Of a DNA stretch of 64,000 nt, positions 15,207-27,021 are shown in pieces. The first letter of the stretch is position 1. Each line of letters starts with the position of its first letter. This DNA comes from JAVBNC01 sp031551765. GTDB lineage: Bacteria; Desulfobacterota; Desulfovibrionia; Desulfovibrionales; Desulfovibrionaceae. The position numbers and the translations under genes were made by a program. Below the pieces are notes generated by a model. That model was given only the letters and a program-made list of their open reading frames with translations, was not told where the DNA came from and did no database searches. The stretch spans positions 1 through 64,000 of the forward strand of contig JAVBNC010000145.1 of assembly GCA_031551765.1 (NCBI GenBank). Reading direction: 5' to 3'.

Positions 15207-16256
15207 GTGAGCGAACCCGACTCCTCCCTGTCCCTGCCTGACGGCCTTGTGCTGCCTTCGCAGCCTCTGGTCGCGCCGGAACAGTACAGTACCAGCATGG
15301 CCTTTGACGACCCCCGTCTGGCCAATGTTCTCTTTGGCGCGCAGAACGCCAACCTGCGCCTGCTGGCGGAGCGTTCCGGCGTGCATATCGGCTCTTCCGG
15401 CTCTTCCGTCACCATAGAGGGCGACCGTGAGGCCGCCAAGCTCACCGCCAACCTGCTCCACCAGGTTTACGGGCTGTTGAAAGACGGCCACACCCTGCAC
15501 CCCCGCGATATCGCCCACGCCTACGACATGCTGCTGCGCAGCCCCGGCGAAAAGCTGCGCAGCGTGTTCCGCGAGGCGGTGTTCGTGGTTTCCCCACGCC
15601 GCACGATCACGCCCAAGACCCTGAACCAGCGGGAATACGTGGCCGCCCTGCGCGAAAAGGACATGGTGTTCGCCGTGGGCCCGGCGGGCACGGGCAAGAC
15701 GTACCTGGCCGTGGCCGTGGCTCTTTCGCTGCTGCTTGCCAAACGGGTCAAACGCATTATTCTTACCCGGCCCGCTGTGGAAGCCGGAGAACGCCTGGGC
15801 TTCCTGCCCGGGGATCTCGCGCAGAAGATCAACCCCTACCTGCGCCCGCTGTACGACGCCCTGCACGACATGCTGGATTTTGAACGGGTGGCGGAAATGC
15901 TGGACTCCGGCGTCATAGAAGTGGCCCCCCTGGCTTTCATGCGCGGCCGCACGCTCAACGACGCCTTTGTCATTCTAGACGAGGCCCAGAACACCACCCC
16001 TGAACAAATGAAGATGTTTCTCACCCGCCTGGGCTTCGGCTCCAAGGCGGCCATTACTGGCGACACAACGCAGATAGACCTGCCCCTGCTCACGGGCCGG
16101 AACGAAAAAGACCGTTCCGGTCTGGTCCAGGCGCTCACGGTCCTGAAAGACATTCCGGCCATCGGCTTTCTCCGCTTCTGTGAAGAGGACGTCATCCGCC
16201 ACCCGCTGGTGGCCCAGATAGTTACCGCCTATGAACAACACCAAACTGCAAAGTAA
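15207..16256 (+). CDS. phoH: PhoH-family ATPase
   Basis: A P-loop NTPase of about 349 residues. An N-terminal KH-like/RNA-binding segment (NVLFGAQNANLRLLAERSGVHI...TIEGD) leads to Walker A VGPAGTGKTYLA (about residue 155), RIILTRPAVEAGERLGFLPGD, Walker B NDAFVILDEAQNTTPEQMKMFLTR and ITGDTTQID. This is the YbeZ/PhoH form that works with YbeY in ribosome/rRNA quality control, and ybeY lies downstream. I use GTG 15207 after AGGGGAG. TTG 15162 or ATG 15297 are possible alternatives. Its 3' end overlaps the next gene by 26 bases. Confidence 0.93.
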   Translation: MSEPDSSLSLPDGLVLPSQPLVAPEQYSTSMAFDDPRLANVLFGAQNANLRLLAERSGVHIGSSGSSVTIEGDREAAKLTANLLHQVYGLLKDGHTLHPRDIAHAYDMLLRSPGEKLRSVFREAVFVVSPRRTITPKTLNQREYVAALREKDMVFAVGPAGTGKTYLAVAVALSLLLAKRVKRIILTRPAVEAGERLGFLPGDLAQKINPYLRPLYDALHDMLDFERVAEMLDSGVIEVAPLAFMRGRTLNDAFVILDEAQNTTPEQMKMFLTRLGFGSKAAITGDTTQIDLPLLTGRNEKDRSGLVQALTVLKDIPAIGFLRFCEEDVIRHPLVAQIVTAYEQHQTAK

Positions 16257-18585
16257 GCTGGAACGCGCCATTCAGCGTGTCCAGTCCTGGCTGCGCAAGC
16301 AGCAACTGGGCTACGGCGCCCTGACCATGCTCTGCATACTGGCGGGGCTTTCCGCGCTGTCCGCCTTTACTTTTTCCCCCACGGCGCACGTGTTTCTGGA
16401 AAACGAAGTCGCAACCGCCGACGTGGTGGCTGACCACGGCTTTGTGATGGAAGACGCCACGGCCACCCGCATGCGCCAGCAGCAGGTGCGCAGCCTGCAG
16501 CCCCTGGTCTGCGACCTGACGCCGGAAAGCGTGACCGCGCCGCGCCGGCGCGTACAGGAGCTGTTCACCGCCCTTGCCCACGCCAATCAGGAGGAGCGGG
16601 AGAAACTCCGCGCCGCCCTGGCCGAGGAAACCGGGGACGAGATTCCCTCCCGCGCCTTCGCCCTGCTCGGCCATGAGGACGCCCGGAACCTGGTCATGCA
16701 GCACATGCTGCCCTGGCTGGAAAGCCGTCTCAGCGAAGGGGTCATTTCCGACAGCCGCCTGCTGCTGCCTTACAAGGGCGGGGTGCTGGTGCGCAACGCG
16801 CGCGAAGGCACGGAAGTCTTGTACGCGGACAGCCAGACCGTGCCCGACCTGAAAAACCTGAACGCCGACCTGTCCGTCATGCTGCGTTCGCTGCTGCCGG
16901 GCTCCGCCGCTGTGAAGCGCGCCGCCCTGGCCCTGGTGGGTCCGCTCATTCCCCCCACGCTTTCGCCCAACTACGAAGCCACCAAAACCCGCACGGAAGA
17001 GGCGCTGCGCGCCCTGGGCCCGGTGGTGCACCAGGTGCAGAAAGGCGAAATCATCGTGCGCCAGGGGGAGCGGGTCAGCAAAGAGCAGCAGATCAAGCTC
17101 CAGTCCCTGCGCCAGCGCAAAAGCGACTTTTTCAAGCATACGGTGTTCATCGGCACCTTTTTTTGTTCGCTGCTCATCACTTCCGGCCTGTTCTTCTCGC
17201 CCAGCGGCAAGCCTTCCTCCCCGGTGCGGCAGAAAGACATGGTCTTTATCGGCGTGCTGGTGGCCAGCACGGCGCTTTTGTCCAAGGGACTGGTTCTGCT
17301 GGGGCAGAGGCTGGCGGAAAGCAACCCCGCCTTCCCGGCGGACGCCCTGGCTTTCGCCCTGCCCGTGGCCGGCATAGCGGGCCTGTCCGCCCTTATTTTC
17401 TCCACCCGGCGCTACCTGGTCACCGGCCTGCTGCTGGCCTTTTTCTGCGCGGCCATGAACAAGGGCTCCCTGGCTCTGTTCCTCTTCTATTTCCTCAGCG
17501 CCATGTGGAACACCTGGCTTATCGTGCGCACCCAGACCCGCCAGGACGTGGTTAACTCCATGCTGCCGCTGCTGCTGGGCCTGTTCTTCATGTGGGCGGG
17601 CGCCACCTTCATGCAGGGCGGCCCGCACACCCGCTACCTGCCGGAAGCCCTGGCCGTGCTGGCCAGCGGCGTGGTCTCCATGCTGCTCATTTTCGCCCTG
17701 GCGCCTTGCGTGGAAACCATTTTCGACTACTCCACGCGCTTCCGGCTCATGGAACTGATGAACCTGGACCAGCCCATTCTGCGCGAGCTGATGCTCAACG
17801 CGCCGGGTACCTACCACCACTCCCTCATCACCTCCCACCTCGTGGAGGCGGGGGCCAAGGCCATAGGCGCGCAAAGTCTGCTCTGCAAGGTTGCCGCGCT
17901 GTACCACGACGTGGGCAAAGTCACCCGGCCGGAATACTTCATTGAAAACCAGTTCGGGGGCGACAACCCCCACGACCGCCTGGCCCCGTCCATGAGCGCG
18001 CTCATCCTCACCTCGCACGTAAAAAAAGGGGTGGAACTGGCCCAGGCCCACAAGCTGGGGCACGAGGTCATTGAGATTATCCGCCAGCACCACGGCAGCT
18101 CCACCATCACCTATTTCTTCCAAAAAGCCGTGGAACTGGGCGAAAACCCGCGCGTGGCCGATTTCAGCTACTCCGGGCCCAAGCCCCAGACCAAGGAAGC
18201 GGCCATCATTATGCTTGCGGACGCGGTGGAGGCTTCCAGCCGCGTGCTGGACAACCCTTCCCCCAGCCGTTTGCACACCCATATTAGCGGGATCATTAAA
18301 AAAGTGTTCGCCGCTGGCCAGTTGGACGAGTCCGAGTTGACTTTCAAGGACCTGGACCTGCTGGCCCACAGTTTCCTGCGCGTGCTCACCGGGCTTTTCC
18401 ACCACCGCATCAAGTACCCGGACAAAGTGCCCTTCAAGCCGCCCTTCCAGGAAGAGATAGACCGCCTGCGCAACGCCAGAGCCAAGGTGGAGGCGGGCGC
18501 GCCCGCTCCCGGAACCACACCCGCTGACACCCCCAAGCCCGAGAGCCCCGAGCGCGCCAAGGGCCCCGGCGCTCCCCTGCAGTAG
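16231..18585 (+). CDS. pgpH: 7TM-HD membrane phosphodiesterase, PgpH/YqfF-like
   Basis: A 784-residue membrane protein. A short N-terminal helix (about residues 28-50) is followed by a large extracytoplasmic domain (to about 300), seven helices (about 305-500) and a cytoplasmic HD domain: GTYHHSLITSHLVEAGA, ALYHDVGKVTRPEYFIENQ and EIIRQHHGS. In Listeria PgpH this architecture hydrolyses cyclic di-AMP to pApA. It overlaps phoH, and ybeY follows 2 bases after its stop, so all three are coupled. The Pro/Ala-rich C-terminal tail is probably disordered. Confidence 0.92.
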   Translation: MNNTKLQSKLERAIQRVQSWLRKQQLGYGALTMLCILAGLSALSAFTFSPTAHVFLENEVATADVVADHGFVMEDATATRMRQQQVRSLQPLVCDLTPESVTAPRRRVQELFTALAHANQEEREKLRAALAEETGDEIPSRAFALLGHEDARNLVMQHMLPWLESRLSEGVISDSRLLLPYKGGVLVRNAREGTEVLYADSQTVPDLKNLNADLSVMLRSLLPGSAAVKRAALALVGPLIPPTLSPNYEATKTRTEEALRALGPVVHQVQKGEIIVRQGERVSKEQQIKLQSLRQRKSDFFKHTVFIGTFFCSLLITSGLFFSPSGKPSSPVRQKDMVFIGVLVASTALLSKGLVLLGQRLAESNPAFPADALAFALPVAGIAGLSALIFSTRRYLVTGLLLAFFCAAMNKGSLALFLFYFLSAMWNTWLIVRTQTRQDVVNSMLPLLLGLFFMWAGATFMQGGPHTRYLPEALAVLASGVVSMLLIFALAPCVETIFDYSTRFRLMELMNLDQPILRELMLNAPGTYHHSLITSHLVEAGAKAIGAQSLLCKVAALYHDVGKVTRPEYFIENQFGGDNPHDRLAPSMSALILTSHVKKGVELAQAHKLGHEVIEIIRQHHGSSTITYFFQKAVELGENPRVADFSYSGPKPQTKEAAIIMLADAVEASSRVLDNPSPSRLHTHISGIIKKVFAAGQLDESELTFKDLDLLAHSFLRVLTGLFHHRIKYPDKVPFKPPFQEEIDRLRNARAKVEAGAPAPGTTPADTPKPESPERAKGPGAPLQ

Positions 18586-18587
18586 CC

Positions 18588-19037
18588 ATGGCTGTCACCG
18601 TGCTCCGCGACCGGCGGGTGGCCTACAAACTGCCCTTCTCCCCGGCGGAACTGACCGCCGCGCTGGAAGCCATGCTCGCCGCCTGCGGCGGCCCCGGCCT
18701 GCCCCTGGAAATCTCCCTGGTGGACGACGCCGCCATGGCCGAGCACAACAGCCGCTTTCTGGGCTGCCCCGGCCCCACCAACGTGCTGTCCTTTCCCGCG
18801 CCGCCCGTGGCGCCGGGAAAGGAACCTTCCCCCGCCCTGCTGCTGCTCTCGGCGGACACGCTGCTGCGTGAGAGCCTGCTCTACGGGCAAAACCCGGCGG
18901 AACACGCCCTGCGCCTGCTGGCCCACGGGGTGGTCCATCTGCTGGGGCTGGACCACGGCCCGGCCATGGAAGCCCTGTGCGCCCAGGCGGAAGACGCGGG
19001 CCGCGCCGCGCTTGACGCCGCCGGGCTCGCGTCATAA
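18588..19037 (+). CDS. ybeY: rRNA maturation endoribonuclease YbeY
   Basis: A 149-residue metal-dependent RNase for 16S rRNA 3' maturation and ribosome quality control. It has the HGVVHLLGLDH Zn site (H-x3-H-x5-H) near residues 123-133 and the PTNVLSFPAPP strand. The usual LGDI stretch between them is replaced by ALLLLSADTLL, a deviation from the family. It starts 2 bases after pgpH. A hairpin follows the stop. Confidence 0.93.
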   Translation: MAVTVLRDRRVAYKLPFSPAELTAALEAMLAACGGPGLPLEISLVDDAAMAEHNSRFLGCPGPTNVLSFPAPPVAPGKEPSPALLLLSADTLLRESLLYGQNPAEHALRLLAHGVVHLLGLDHGPAMEALCAQAEDAGRAALDAAGLAS

Positions 19038-19047
19038 ATAAAAAGGT

Positions 19048-19089
19048 AGAGTCATTTCTATTCTCAGCTTGACTAGTCAAGACGACTCT
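19048..19089 (+). terminator. Possible terminator after ybeY
   Basis: agagtc (19048-19053) pairs with gactct (19084-19089), enclosing a perfect palindrome cttgactagtcaag (19068-19081) and followed by tttatt. The outer stem is short. The palindrome might instead be an operator for the next gene. Confidence 0.4.
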
Positions 19090-19172
19090 TTTATTAAGTG
19101 AAAAATTACACAAAGCGGCTCAGCCTTTTCTGTGCAACAAAATACTAAGCCGCGAGCAAGGAGTGCTATTTT

Positions 19173-21425
19173 ATGATCACGATGAACAAAGAAGGCGCGT
19201 ATCTGGTCAAAGGCGCGTGGAAAAGCAAGGATGCGGCCAACCTCCCCGCCCCCAAGGAAGCCCGGCGCGGCACCATTGCCCACCGCATCCTTATGGCCCA
19301 CAACAAGTCCGGGTCCGAAAGCGAACTGAAGCTCTCTTTCGATGCCATGACCTCCCACGACATCACCTTTGTGGGCATTGTCCAGACCGCGCGGGCCAGC
19401 GGCTTGAAGAAATTTCCCATGCCTTACGTGCTCACTAACTGCCACAACAGCCTCTGCGCCGTGGGCGGCACCATCAACGAGGACGACCACCTTTTCGGCC
19501 TTTCCGCCGCCAAAAAATACGGCGGCGACTACGTGCCCGCGCACCTCGCCGTCATCCACCAGTACATGCGCGAAATGATGGCCGGCTGCGGCAAAATGAT
19601 CCTGGGTTCAGACAGCCACACCCGCTACGGCGCGCTCGGCGCCATCAGTGTGGGCGAAGGCGGCCCGGAACTGGTCAAGCAGCTGCTGGGCCACACCTAT
19701 GACATCAGCGCCCCGGACGTGGTGGCCATTTACCTCACCGGCTCCCCCCGTCCCGGTGTGGGCCCGCAGGACGTGGCGCTCGCGCTCATCAAGACCGTGT
19801 TCCCGGACGGGCTGGTCAAGAACAAGATTCTGGAATTCGTGGGCCCCGGCGTGTCCAACATCTCCGTGGACTACCGCATGGGCATTGACGTGATGACCAC
19901 GGAAACCACCTGTCTCTCCTCCATCTGGCAGACCGACGACGCGGTGCGCGAATACCTGGCCGTCCACGGCCGCCCCGGCGACTACAAGCCCCTGGCCCCG
20001 GAAGACACGGCCTGGTACGACAGCGTGGTGCATATCGAGCTGGACAAGGTGGAGCCCATGATCGCGCTGCCTTTCCACCCCAGCAACGCGTATCCCATCA
20101 AGACTTTCCTGGAAAACGGCCCGGACCTGCTGGCCCAGGTCGAAAAGGAAGCCGCCCAGATTCTGCCCAAGGGCATGGGCGAAAAGCTGACCAACAAATT
20201 CCGCAACGGCCGCATGCACGTGGACCAGGCCATTATCGCGGGCTGTTCCGGCGGCACTTTTGAAAACCTTACCCGCGCGGCCCGCATGCTCAAAGGCCAT
20301 TCCGTGGGTACGGAAGGCTTCGGCCTTTCCGTGTACCCGGCCAGCCAGCCGCAATACCTGGAACTGGTGCGCAACGGCGCGGCCTCCGAACTGATGCTCG
20401 CGGGCACGGTCATCAAGACGGCCTTCTGCGGCCCCTGCTTCGGCGCGGGCGACACCCCGGGCAACCAGGGCTTCTCCATCCGCCACACCACCCGCAATTT
20501 CCCCAACCGCGAAGGCTCCAAGCCCGGCAACCAGCAGATTTCCTACGTGGCCCTCATGGACGCCCGCTCCATCGCGGCCACGGCCCGCAACAAGGGCGTG
20601 CTCACGGCCGCCACGGACATTCCCGGCGTGGAAGCGGAAGGCCCCATCCCCTACTCCTTTGACCAGAGCGTGTACCAGAACCGCGTGTACCACGGCTGGG
20701 GCAAGCCGCAGCCCGAGCAGGAGCTGGTGTTCGGCCCCAACATCGCGGACTGGCCGGCCATGAGCCCGCTGCCGGAAAACCTGCTGCTGAACGTGGCCGC
20801 CACCATTTTCGACCCGGTGACCACCACGGACGAGCTTATCCCTTCCGGCGAAACTTCGTCCCTGCGTTCCAACCCTTACAAGCTGGCGGAATTCGCCCTG
20901 TCCCGCCGCGAACCCGCCTACGTGGGCCGCGCCAAGGCGGAACTGGCCCTGGAGCAGGCCCGGCAGAAAAACCCGGCCGACCCGGCCGTGGCCAAAGCTT
21001 TTGCGGAAACGGGCTTAAGCGGCAAAGAAGCCTCCACGGGCCTGGGCTCCCTGGTCTTTGCCCTGCGGCCCGGCGACGGTTCCGCGCGGGAGCAGGCCGC
21101 CTCCTGCCAGAAGGTACTGGGCGGCTGGGCCAACATCGCTTCCGACTACGCCACCAAGCGCTACCGCAGCAACGTGGTCAACTGGGGCATGCTGCCCTTT
21201 ACCGTCAAGGACGCGGCCACGCTGGACATCAAGCCTGAAGACCGCATCTTTGTGCCCGGCATCCGCGCGCTACTGCAGGGCGACGGCGAAAGCCTCAAGG
21301 CCACCCTGATCCGGGGCAAGGAACAGCGGGAAATCACCCTGAACCTGCCCGGCCTGACCCGCGACGAACGCGACATCATTCTGTCCGGCTGCCTCATCAA
21401 CTACTACGCCCAGTCCGCCAAGTAA
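19173..21425 (+). CDS. Aconitase-family hydratase, YbhJ-like
   Basis: A 750-residue iron-sulfur (de)hydratase, the length and organisation of E. coli YbhJ rather than AcnA (about 890) or AcnB. Cluster Cys candidates are C358 (AGCSGGTFEN), C419 and C422 (FCGPCFGAGDTPGNQ). GSDSHTRYGALGAISVGEGGPEL and the C-terminal swivel domain are present. Catalytic class is secure at the level of aconitase superfamily. Whether citrate/isocitrate or another hydroxy acid is the substrate is not. AAGGAG stands before the start. It is flanked by hairpins on both sides, so it is probably monocistronic. Confidence 0.85.
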   Translation: MITMNKEGAYLVKGAWKSKDAANLPAPKEARRGTIAHRILMAHNKSGSESELKLSFDAMTSHDITFVGIVQTARASGLKKFPMPYVLTNCHNSLCAVGGTINEDDHLFGLSAAKKYGGDYVPAHLAVIHQYMREMMAGCGKMILGSDSHTRYGALGAISVGEGGPELVKQLLGHTYDISAPDVVAIYLTGSPRPGVGPQDVALALIKTVFPDGLVKNKILEFVGPGVSNISVDYRMGIDVMTTETTCLSSIWQTDDAVREYLAVHGRPGDYKPLAPEDTAWYDSVVHIELDKVEPMIALPFHPSNAYPIKTFLENGPDLLAQVEKEAAQILPKGMGEKLTNKFRNGRMHVDQAIIAGCSGGTFENLTRAARMLKGHSVGTEGFGLSVYPASQPQYLELVRNGAASELMLAGTVIKTAFCGPCFGAGDTPGNQGFSIRHTTRNFPNREGSKPGNQQISYVALMDARSIAATARNKGVLTAATDIPGVEAEGPIPYSFDQSVYQNRVYHGWGKPQPEQELVFGPNIADWPAMSPLPENLLLNVAATIFDPVTTTDELIPSGETSSLRSNPYKLAEFALSRREPAYVGRAKAELALEQARQKNPADPAVAKAFAETGLSGKEASTGLGSLVFALRPGDGSAREQAASCQKVLGGWANIASDYATKRYRSNVVNWGMLPFTVKDAATLDIKPEDRIFVPGIRALLQGDGESLKATLIRGKEQREITLNLPGLTRDERDIILSGCLINYYAQSAK

Positions 21426-21445
21426 AAAACGGACCGGGTTCGTGC

Positions 21446-21480
21446 AAAAGCCCCCGCGCGGCAACCGCGCGGGGGCTTTT
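21446..21480 (+). terminator. Rho-independent terminator
   Basis: Perfect 16-bp stem (aaaagcccccgcgcgg, loop caa) ending in TTTT on the plus strand, with an A/T-rich flank on the other, 21 bases after the hydratase stop. It can serve the converging rtcB as well. Confidence 0.9.
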
Positions 21481-21523
21481 GCTGCCCGAATGCCCGCAAA
21501 GGTTATTACTGGGCCTGTTATAT

Positions 21524-22627
21524 CTACCCTTTGAGCACCACAACCGGCGCGAAGTGGTCCACCACGTCCACCAAAATGCCGTCCTGGGCGGCCAGCACCG
21601 GGCCTATGTCCTTATACGCCCAGGGGGCCTCGTCCAATACGGCGGCGTCCGTGCGGCAGACTATCCCGGCCATGGCCTTTTGCAGTTGCTTCACGTCCCC
21701 GGCAGCGGCGGCCTGCTTGCGCGAAGCCTTGCGCCCCGCGCCGTGGGAGGCGGAGGAAAGAAAAGCCTTGTTGCCCAAGCCCCTGGTTATCCACACCCCG
21801 TCCCGCTGGTTGGCGGGTATGACGCCCATTTGCCCTTTGTCCGCCGGGGTCGCGCCCTTGCGGTGCAGCACCCCTTCCTTGGTGACCAGAGCGTGGTTGT
21901 GGGTTTCGTTGATGAACGCGCCGGGCGCCAGGAGCGTGCGTATCTCCCGCTCGTCCAGCCCCAGGGCGGCCAGAGCCCCGGCCAGCATCAGCCTGCGGTT
22001 TTCCAGGGCAAAGGCCAGTGCCCAGTCCATGTCTTGCAGATAGGCGCGGCCCAGGCTTGAGGCCAGCGGCAGCATGCGGCCCTTGCCCATGTAGTGCGCG
22101 GCGATATCGTAGCCGCAGCGCCGGGAGCCGGAATGGATGGTCACGCCCGCCAGCCCGGCCTTGTTCACGCCGATTTCCAGGAAATGGTTGCCGCTGCCCA
22201 AGGTGGCCAGTTGGCGCGGGATGTTGCCCCGGACCTTGGCGTTCAGCTCCGCGTTCCCGCAGGCGCTGGTAAAGGTGACCTCCGTCTCCAGGCTGTGCCC
22301 CTTGCCCTTTCCGGCGGGAATGCACCGCTGCAGTTCCGAGAACAGGGCCTGCCGGGAGTTGCCGTCGTCCAGCCCCAGTTCGGACAGGGTTTTTCCGGTG
22401 TTCACATGGCACATGCCGCAGCCGATGTCGTAGCCCACAAAGGAAGGCGAAACCGCGTCCCGCAGCAGGGCCACCCCGCCTATGCACAGATCGTAGCCCG
22501 CGTGCGCGTCCGGCATAACGGCGAGCCTGATGAGTTCCGGCAACTGCAGCGCCTTGGCTATCTGCTGCTGCGCGGAAGGGTCGATGGCTTCCCAGGGTAT
22601 GGTCAGGGCCAGTTTCGCGTGACGCAT
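21524..22627 (-). CDS. rtcB: RtcB-family RNA ligase
   Basis: A 367-residue GTP- and Mn-dependent 3'-phosphate/5'-OH RNA ligase of the short bacterial form. Motifs: MPDAHAGYDLCIGG, SFVGYDIGCGMCHV (Cys metal ligand), TLGSGNHFLEI, TIHSGSRRCGYDIA, NETHNHA, RKGATPADKG and SHGAGRKASR with the His that is guanylylated. The ATG at 22627 is chosen because the frame upstream of it overlaps another gene. No rtcA or rtcR is next to it, so the link to a stress regulon seen in E. coli is not visible. Confidence 0.93.
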   Translation of the reverse strand: MRHAKLALTIPWEAIDPSAQQQIAKALQLPELIRLAVMPDAHAGYDLCIGGVALLRDAVSPSFVGYDIGCGMCHVNTGKTLSELGLDDGNSRQALFSELQRCIPAGKGKGHSLETEVTFTSACGNAELNAKVRGNIPRQLATLGSGNHFLEIGVNKAGLAGVTIHSGSRRCGYDIAAHYMGKGRMLPLASSLGRAYLQDMDWALAFALENRRLMLAGALAALGLDEREIRTLLAPGAFINETHNHALVTKEGVLHRKGATPADKGQMGVIPANQRDGVWITRGLGNKAFLSSASHGAGRKASRKQAAAAGDVKQLQKAMAGIVCRTDAAVLDEAPWAYKDIGPVLAAQDGILVDVVDHFAPVVVLKG

Positions 22628-22659
22628 GGTCAACCTAAAAAGCAGCGGCGGAACCCTGG

Positions 22660-23064
22660 CTAGAACAGCAGCAGGAAGCCCACAATGGCGCACATGGAAC
22701 CGGCCAGTATCGTGTAGCAAAGCAGCAGGTATGTGGGGGTGCGGATGAGCCTGACCAGACGCAGCAGCAGAAAGAAGGCCAGAATGACCGAGGCCGCCAC
22801 TATCCAGTCCAACAGCAGGGTGCGTTCCAGTTCCGGCATGTAGCGCTTCACCAGCTCGTCCAGGTCGGGACGGTGCCGCAGCCTGCCCATGGCGTAGAGC
22901 TGGGTCAGGAACATGGCCCCAAATACGCGCAGGGCCTTGCCGTGCCCATATTTGCGGGCCGGCCCCACCGTGCACAGCATGATAATGAGCGAGGCGCCGA
23001 TAAAACCGGCCAAAATGGCCGCCACCAGAATATTCATGTCCGCGCCGAACAATTGCGGAGTCAT
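22660..23064 (-). CDS. Hypothetical inner-membrane protein
   Basis: A 134-residue protein with four hydrophobic helices (about residues 8-28, 42-56, 80-100 and 108-132) and a polar stretch RLRHRPDLDELVKRYMPELER in the middle. I do not recognise the family. GGAGG lies 7 bases before the ATG at 23064. A GTG two codons earlier is too close to that site. It is read in the same direction as rtcB, 32 bases upstream, so the two may be co-transcribed. Confidence 0.7.
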   Translation of the reverse strand: MTPQLFGADMNILVAAILAGFIGASLIIMLCTVGPARKYGHGKALRVFGAMFLTQLYAMGRLRHRPDLDELVKRYMPELERTLLLDWIVAASVILAFFLLLRLVRLIRTPTYLLLCYTILAGSMCAIVGFLLLF

Positions 23065-23141
23065 ATACACCTCCGGACGCTATGACCTTTTGTAGCAATA
23101 TCCTTCAATAAAAAGCAAGGCCGGGGACGCGGGCGGGGGAA

Positions 23142-23186
23142 AAAATAAAGGCCGCCCGGATCCGGCAATAACCGGTTCCGGGCGGC
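23142..23186 (-). terminator. Terminator of lon
   Basis: ccgcccggatccgg (23152-23165) pairs with ccggttccgggcgg (23172-23185). On the minus strand it is followed by CTTTATTTTTT. It stands 34 bases past the lon stop. Confidence 0.85.
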
Positions 23187-23219
23187 GGAGTATCTAAGAC
23201 GCTGCCGGGTGTTGCGCGC

Positions 23220-25667
<2,448 letters not shown>

Positions 25668-25691
25668 ATCTTTCTCCTCGGCCGGGCGGGA

Positions 25692-26960
25692 TCAAACGCT
25701 TTTCGCGCTGTCTTGCGTGTCCGGGTCGTGGATATACAGAGGCTCTTTGCGTTTTTCGATAACCGCCGCGTTGATCACGCACTCTTTCACGTTGGCGCGC
25801 GAAGGCAGGGTGTACATAATATCCAGCATGGCCTGTTCCATGACGTTGCGCAAGCCCCTGGCCCCTGTTTTGCGCTGCACGGCCAGGTGCGCAATGGCTT
25901 TCAGGGCGTCCTGGGTAAAGCGCAGGGTCACGTCTTCCAGGGAGAACAGCTTCTGGTACTGTTTGACCAGGGCGTTCTTGGGTTCCGTCAGCACGCGGAT
26001 GAGGTCGTCCTCCGTCAGGTCGTCCACGTAGGTGACCACGGGGATACGGCCCACAAATTCCGGGATCAGGCCGAACTTGACCAGGTCGTTGGGGTGCACT
26101 TCAGCCAGCATGGCCGCCGTGGTCAGGGTCTTGGCGTCGCTGATCTTGGCCCCGAAGCCCATGGAACGGCCGCGCAGGCGCTGTTCGATAAGCTTGTCCA
26201 GCCCCACGAACGCGCCGCCCAGGATGAACAGGATATTGGAGGTATCCATGCGGATATATTCCTGCTGCGGGTGCTTGCGGCCGCCTTTGGGCGGGATGTT
26301 GGCCTCCGTGCCCTCAATGATCTTGAGCAGGGCCTGCTGCACGCCTTCCCCGGAAACGTCGCGGGTGATGGAGGCGGAATCCCCCTTGCGGGAAATTTTG
26401 TCGATCTCATCAATATAGATAATGCCTTTGCCGGCGGCTTCCAGGTCGTAGTCGGCGTTCTGCAGCAGCTGCACCAGGATGTTTTCCACATCCTCGCCCA
26501 CGTAGCCCGCTTCCGTCAGGGTGGTGGCGTCGGCTATGGCAAAGGGCACTTTCAGCGTGCGGGCCAGGGTTTTGGCCAGCAGGGTTTTGCCGCTGCCGGA
26601 AGGCCCCACCAGCAGGATGTTGCTTTTTTCCAGCTCCACGTCCTTGCCCAGGGCTTCGCTGAAAAAGACGCGCTTGTAGTGGTTGTGCACGGCCACGGCC
26701 AAATTTTTCTTGGCCTGTTCCTGGCCGATGACATACTCGTCCAGGTGCATTTTGATGGCTTCCGGCGAGAGCAGCTTGCCTTCCTCGCGCACTTCCTCTT
26801 TGACCTGGTCGGCCATGATTTCCGTGCACAGCGCGACGCATTCGTCGCAAATGGAGACGCCGCCGGGGCCCGCGATAAGACGCTTGACCTCGTCCTCGCC
26901 CTTGTCGCAGAACGAGCAGCGCAGGCCGGAAAACTCTTTGGAAGGCTGATCTTTTTTCAT
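25692..26960 (-). CDS. clpX: ClpXP unfoldase subunit ClpX
   Basis: A 422-residue AAA+ unfoldase that feeds ClpP. The N-terminal zinc-binding domain is C-x2-C...C-x2-C (CSFCDKG...SICDECV). Then Walker A VGPSGSGKTLLAKTLAR, Walker B GIIYIDEIDKI, the pore loop GYVGEDVEN and a C-terminal sensor-2 helix. The start at 26960 is preferred over ATG 26966 since AGGA lies 7 bases upstream of it. The 61 bases back to clpP hold no terminator, so clpP-clpX-lon reads as an operon. Confidence 0.98.
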   Translation of the reverse strand: MKKDQPSKEFSGLRCSFCDKGEDEVKRLIAGPGGVSICDECVALCTEIMADQVKEEVREEGKLLSPEAIKMHLDEYVIGQEQAKKNLAVAVHNHYKRVFFSEALGKDVELEKSNILLVGPSGSGKTLLAKTLARTLKVPFAIADATTLTEAGYVGEDVENILVQLLQNADYDLEAAGKGIIYIDEIDKISRKGDSASITRDVSGEGVQQALLKIIEGTEANIPPKGGRKHPQQEYIRMDTSNILFILGGAFVGLDKLIEQRLRGRSMGFGAKISDAKTLTTAAMLAEVHPNDLVKFGLIPEFVGRIPVVTYVDDLTEDDLIRVLTEPKNALVKQYQKLFSLEDVTLRFTQDALKAIAHLAVQRKTGARGLRNVMEQAMLDIMYTLPSRANVKECVINAAVIEKRKEPLYIHDPDTQDSAKSV

Positions 26961-27021
26961 ATCCATATCCTGAATCTCATACTTCGCGGCGTTCCGCTTT
27001 CCCGCGGGCCGCGGCTTACAA

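Noticed and set aside
16222..18405. A 727-codon minus-strand frame
   Set aside because: Antisense shadow of the 7TM-HD gene, which has intact HD motifs.
22628..23098. A 157-codon N-terminal extension of rtcB
   Set aside because: It reads out of frame through the neighbouring membrane protein gene, which has its own ribosome site.
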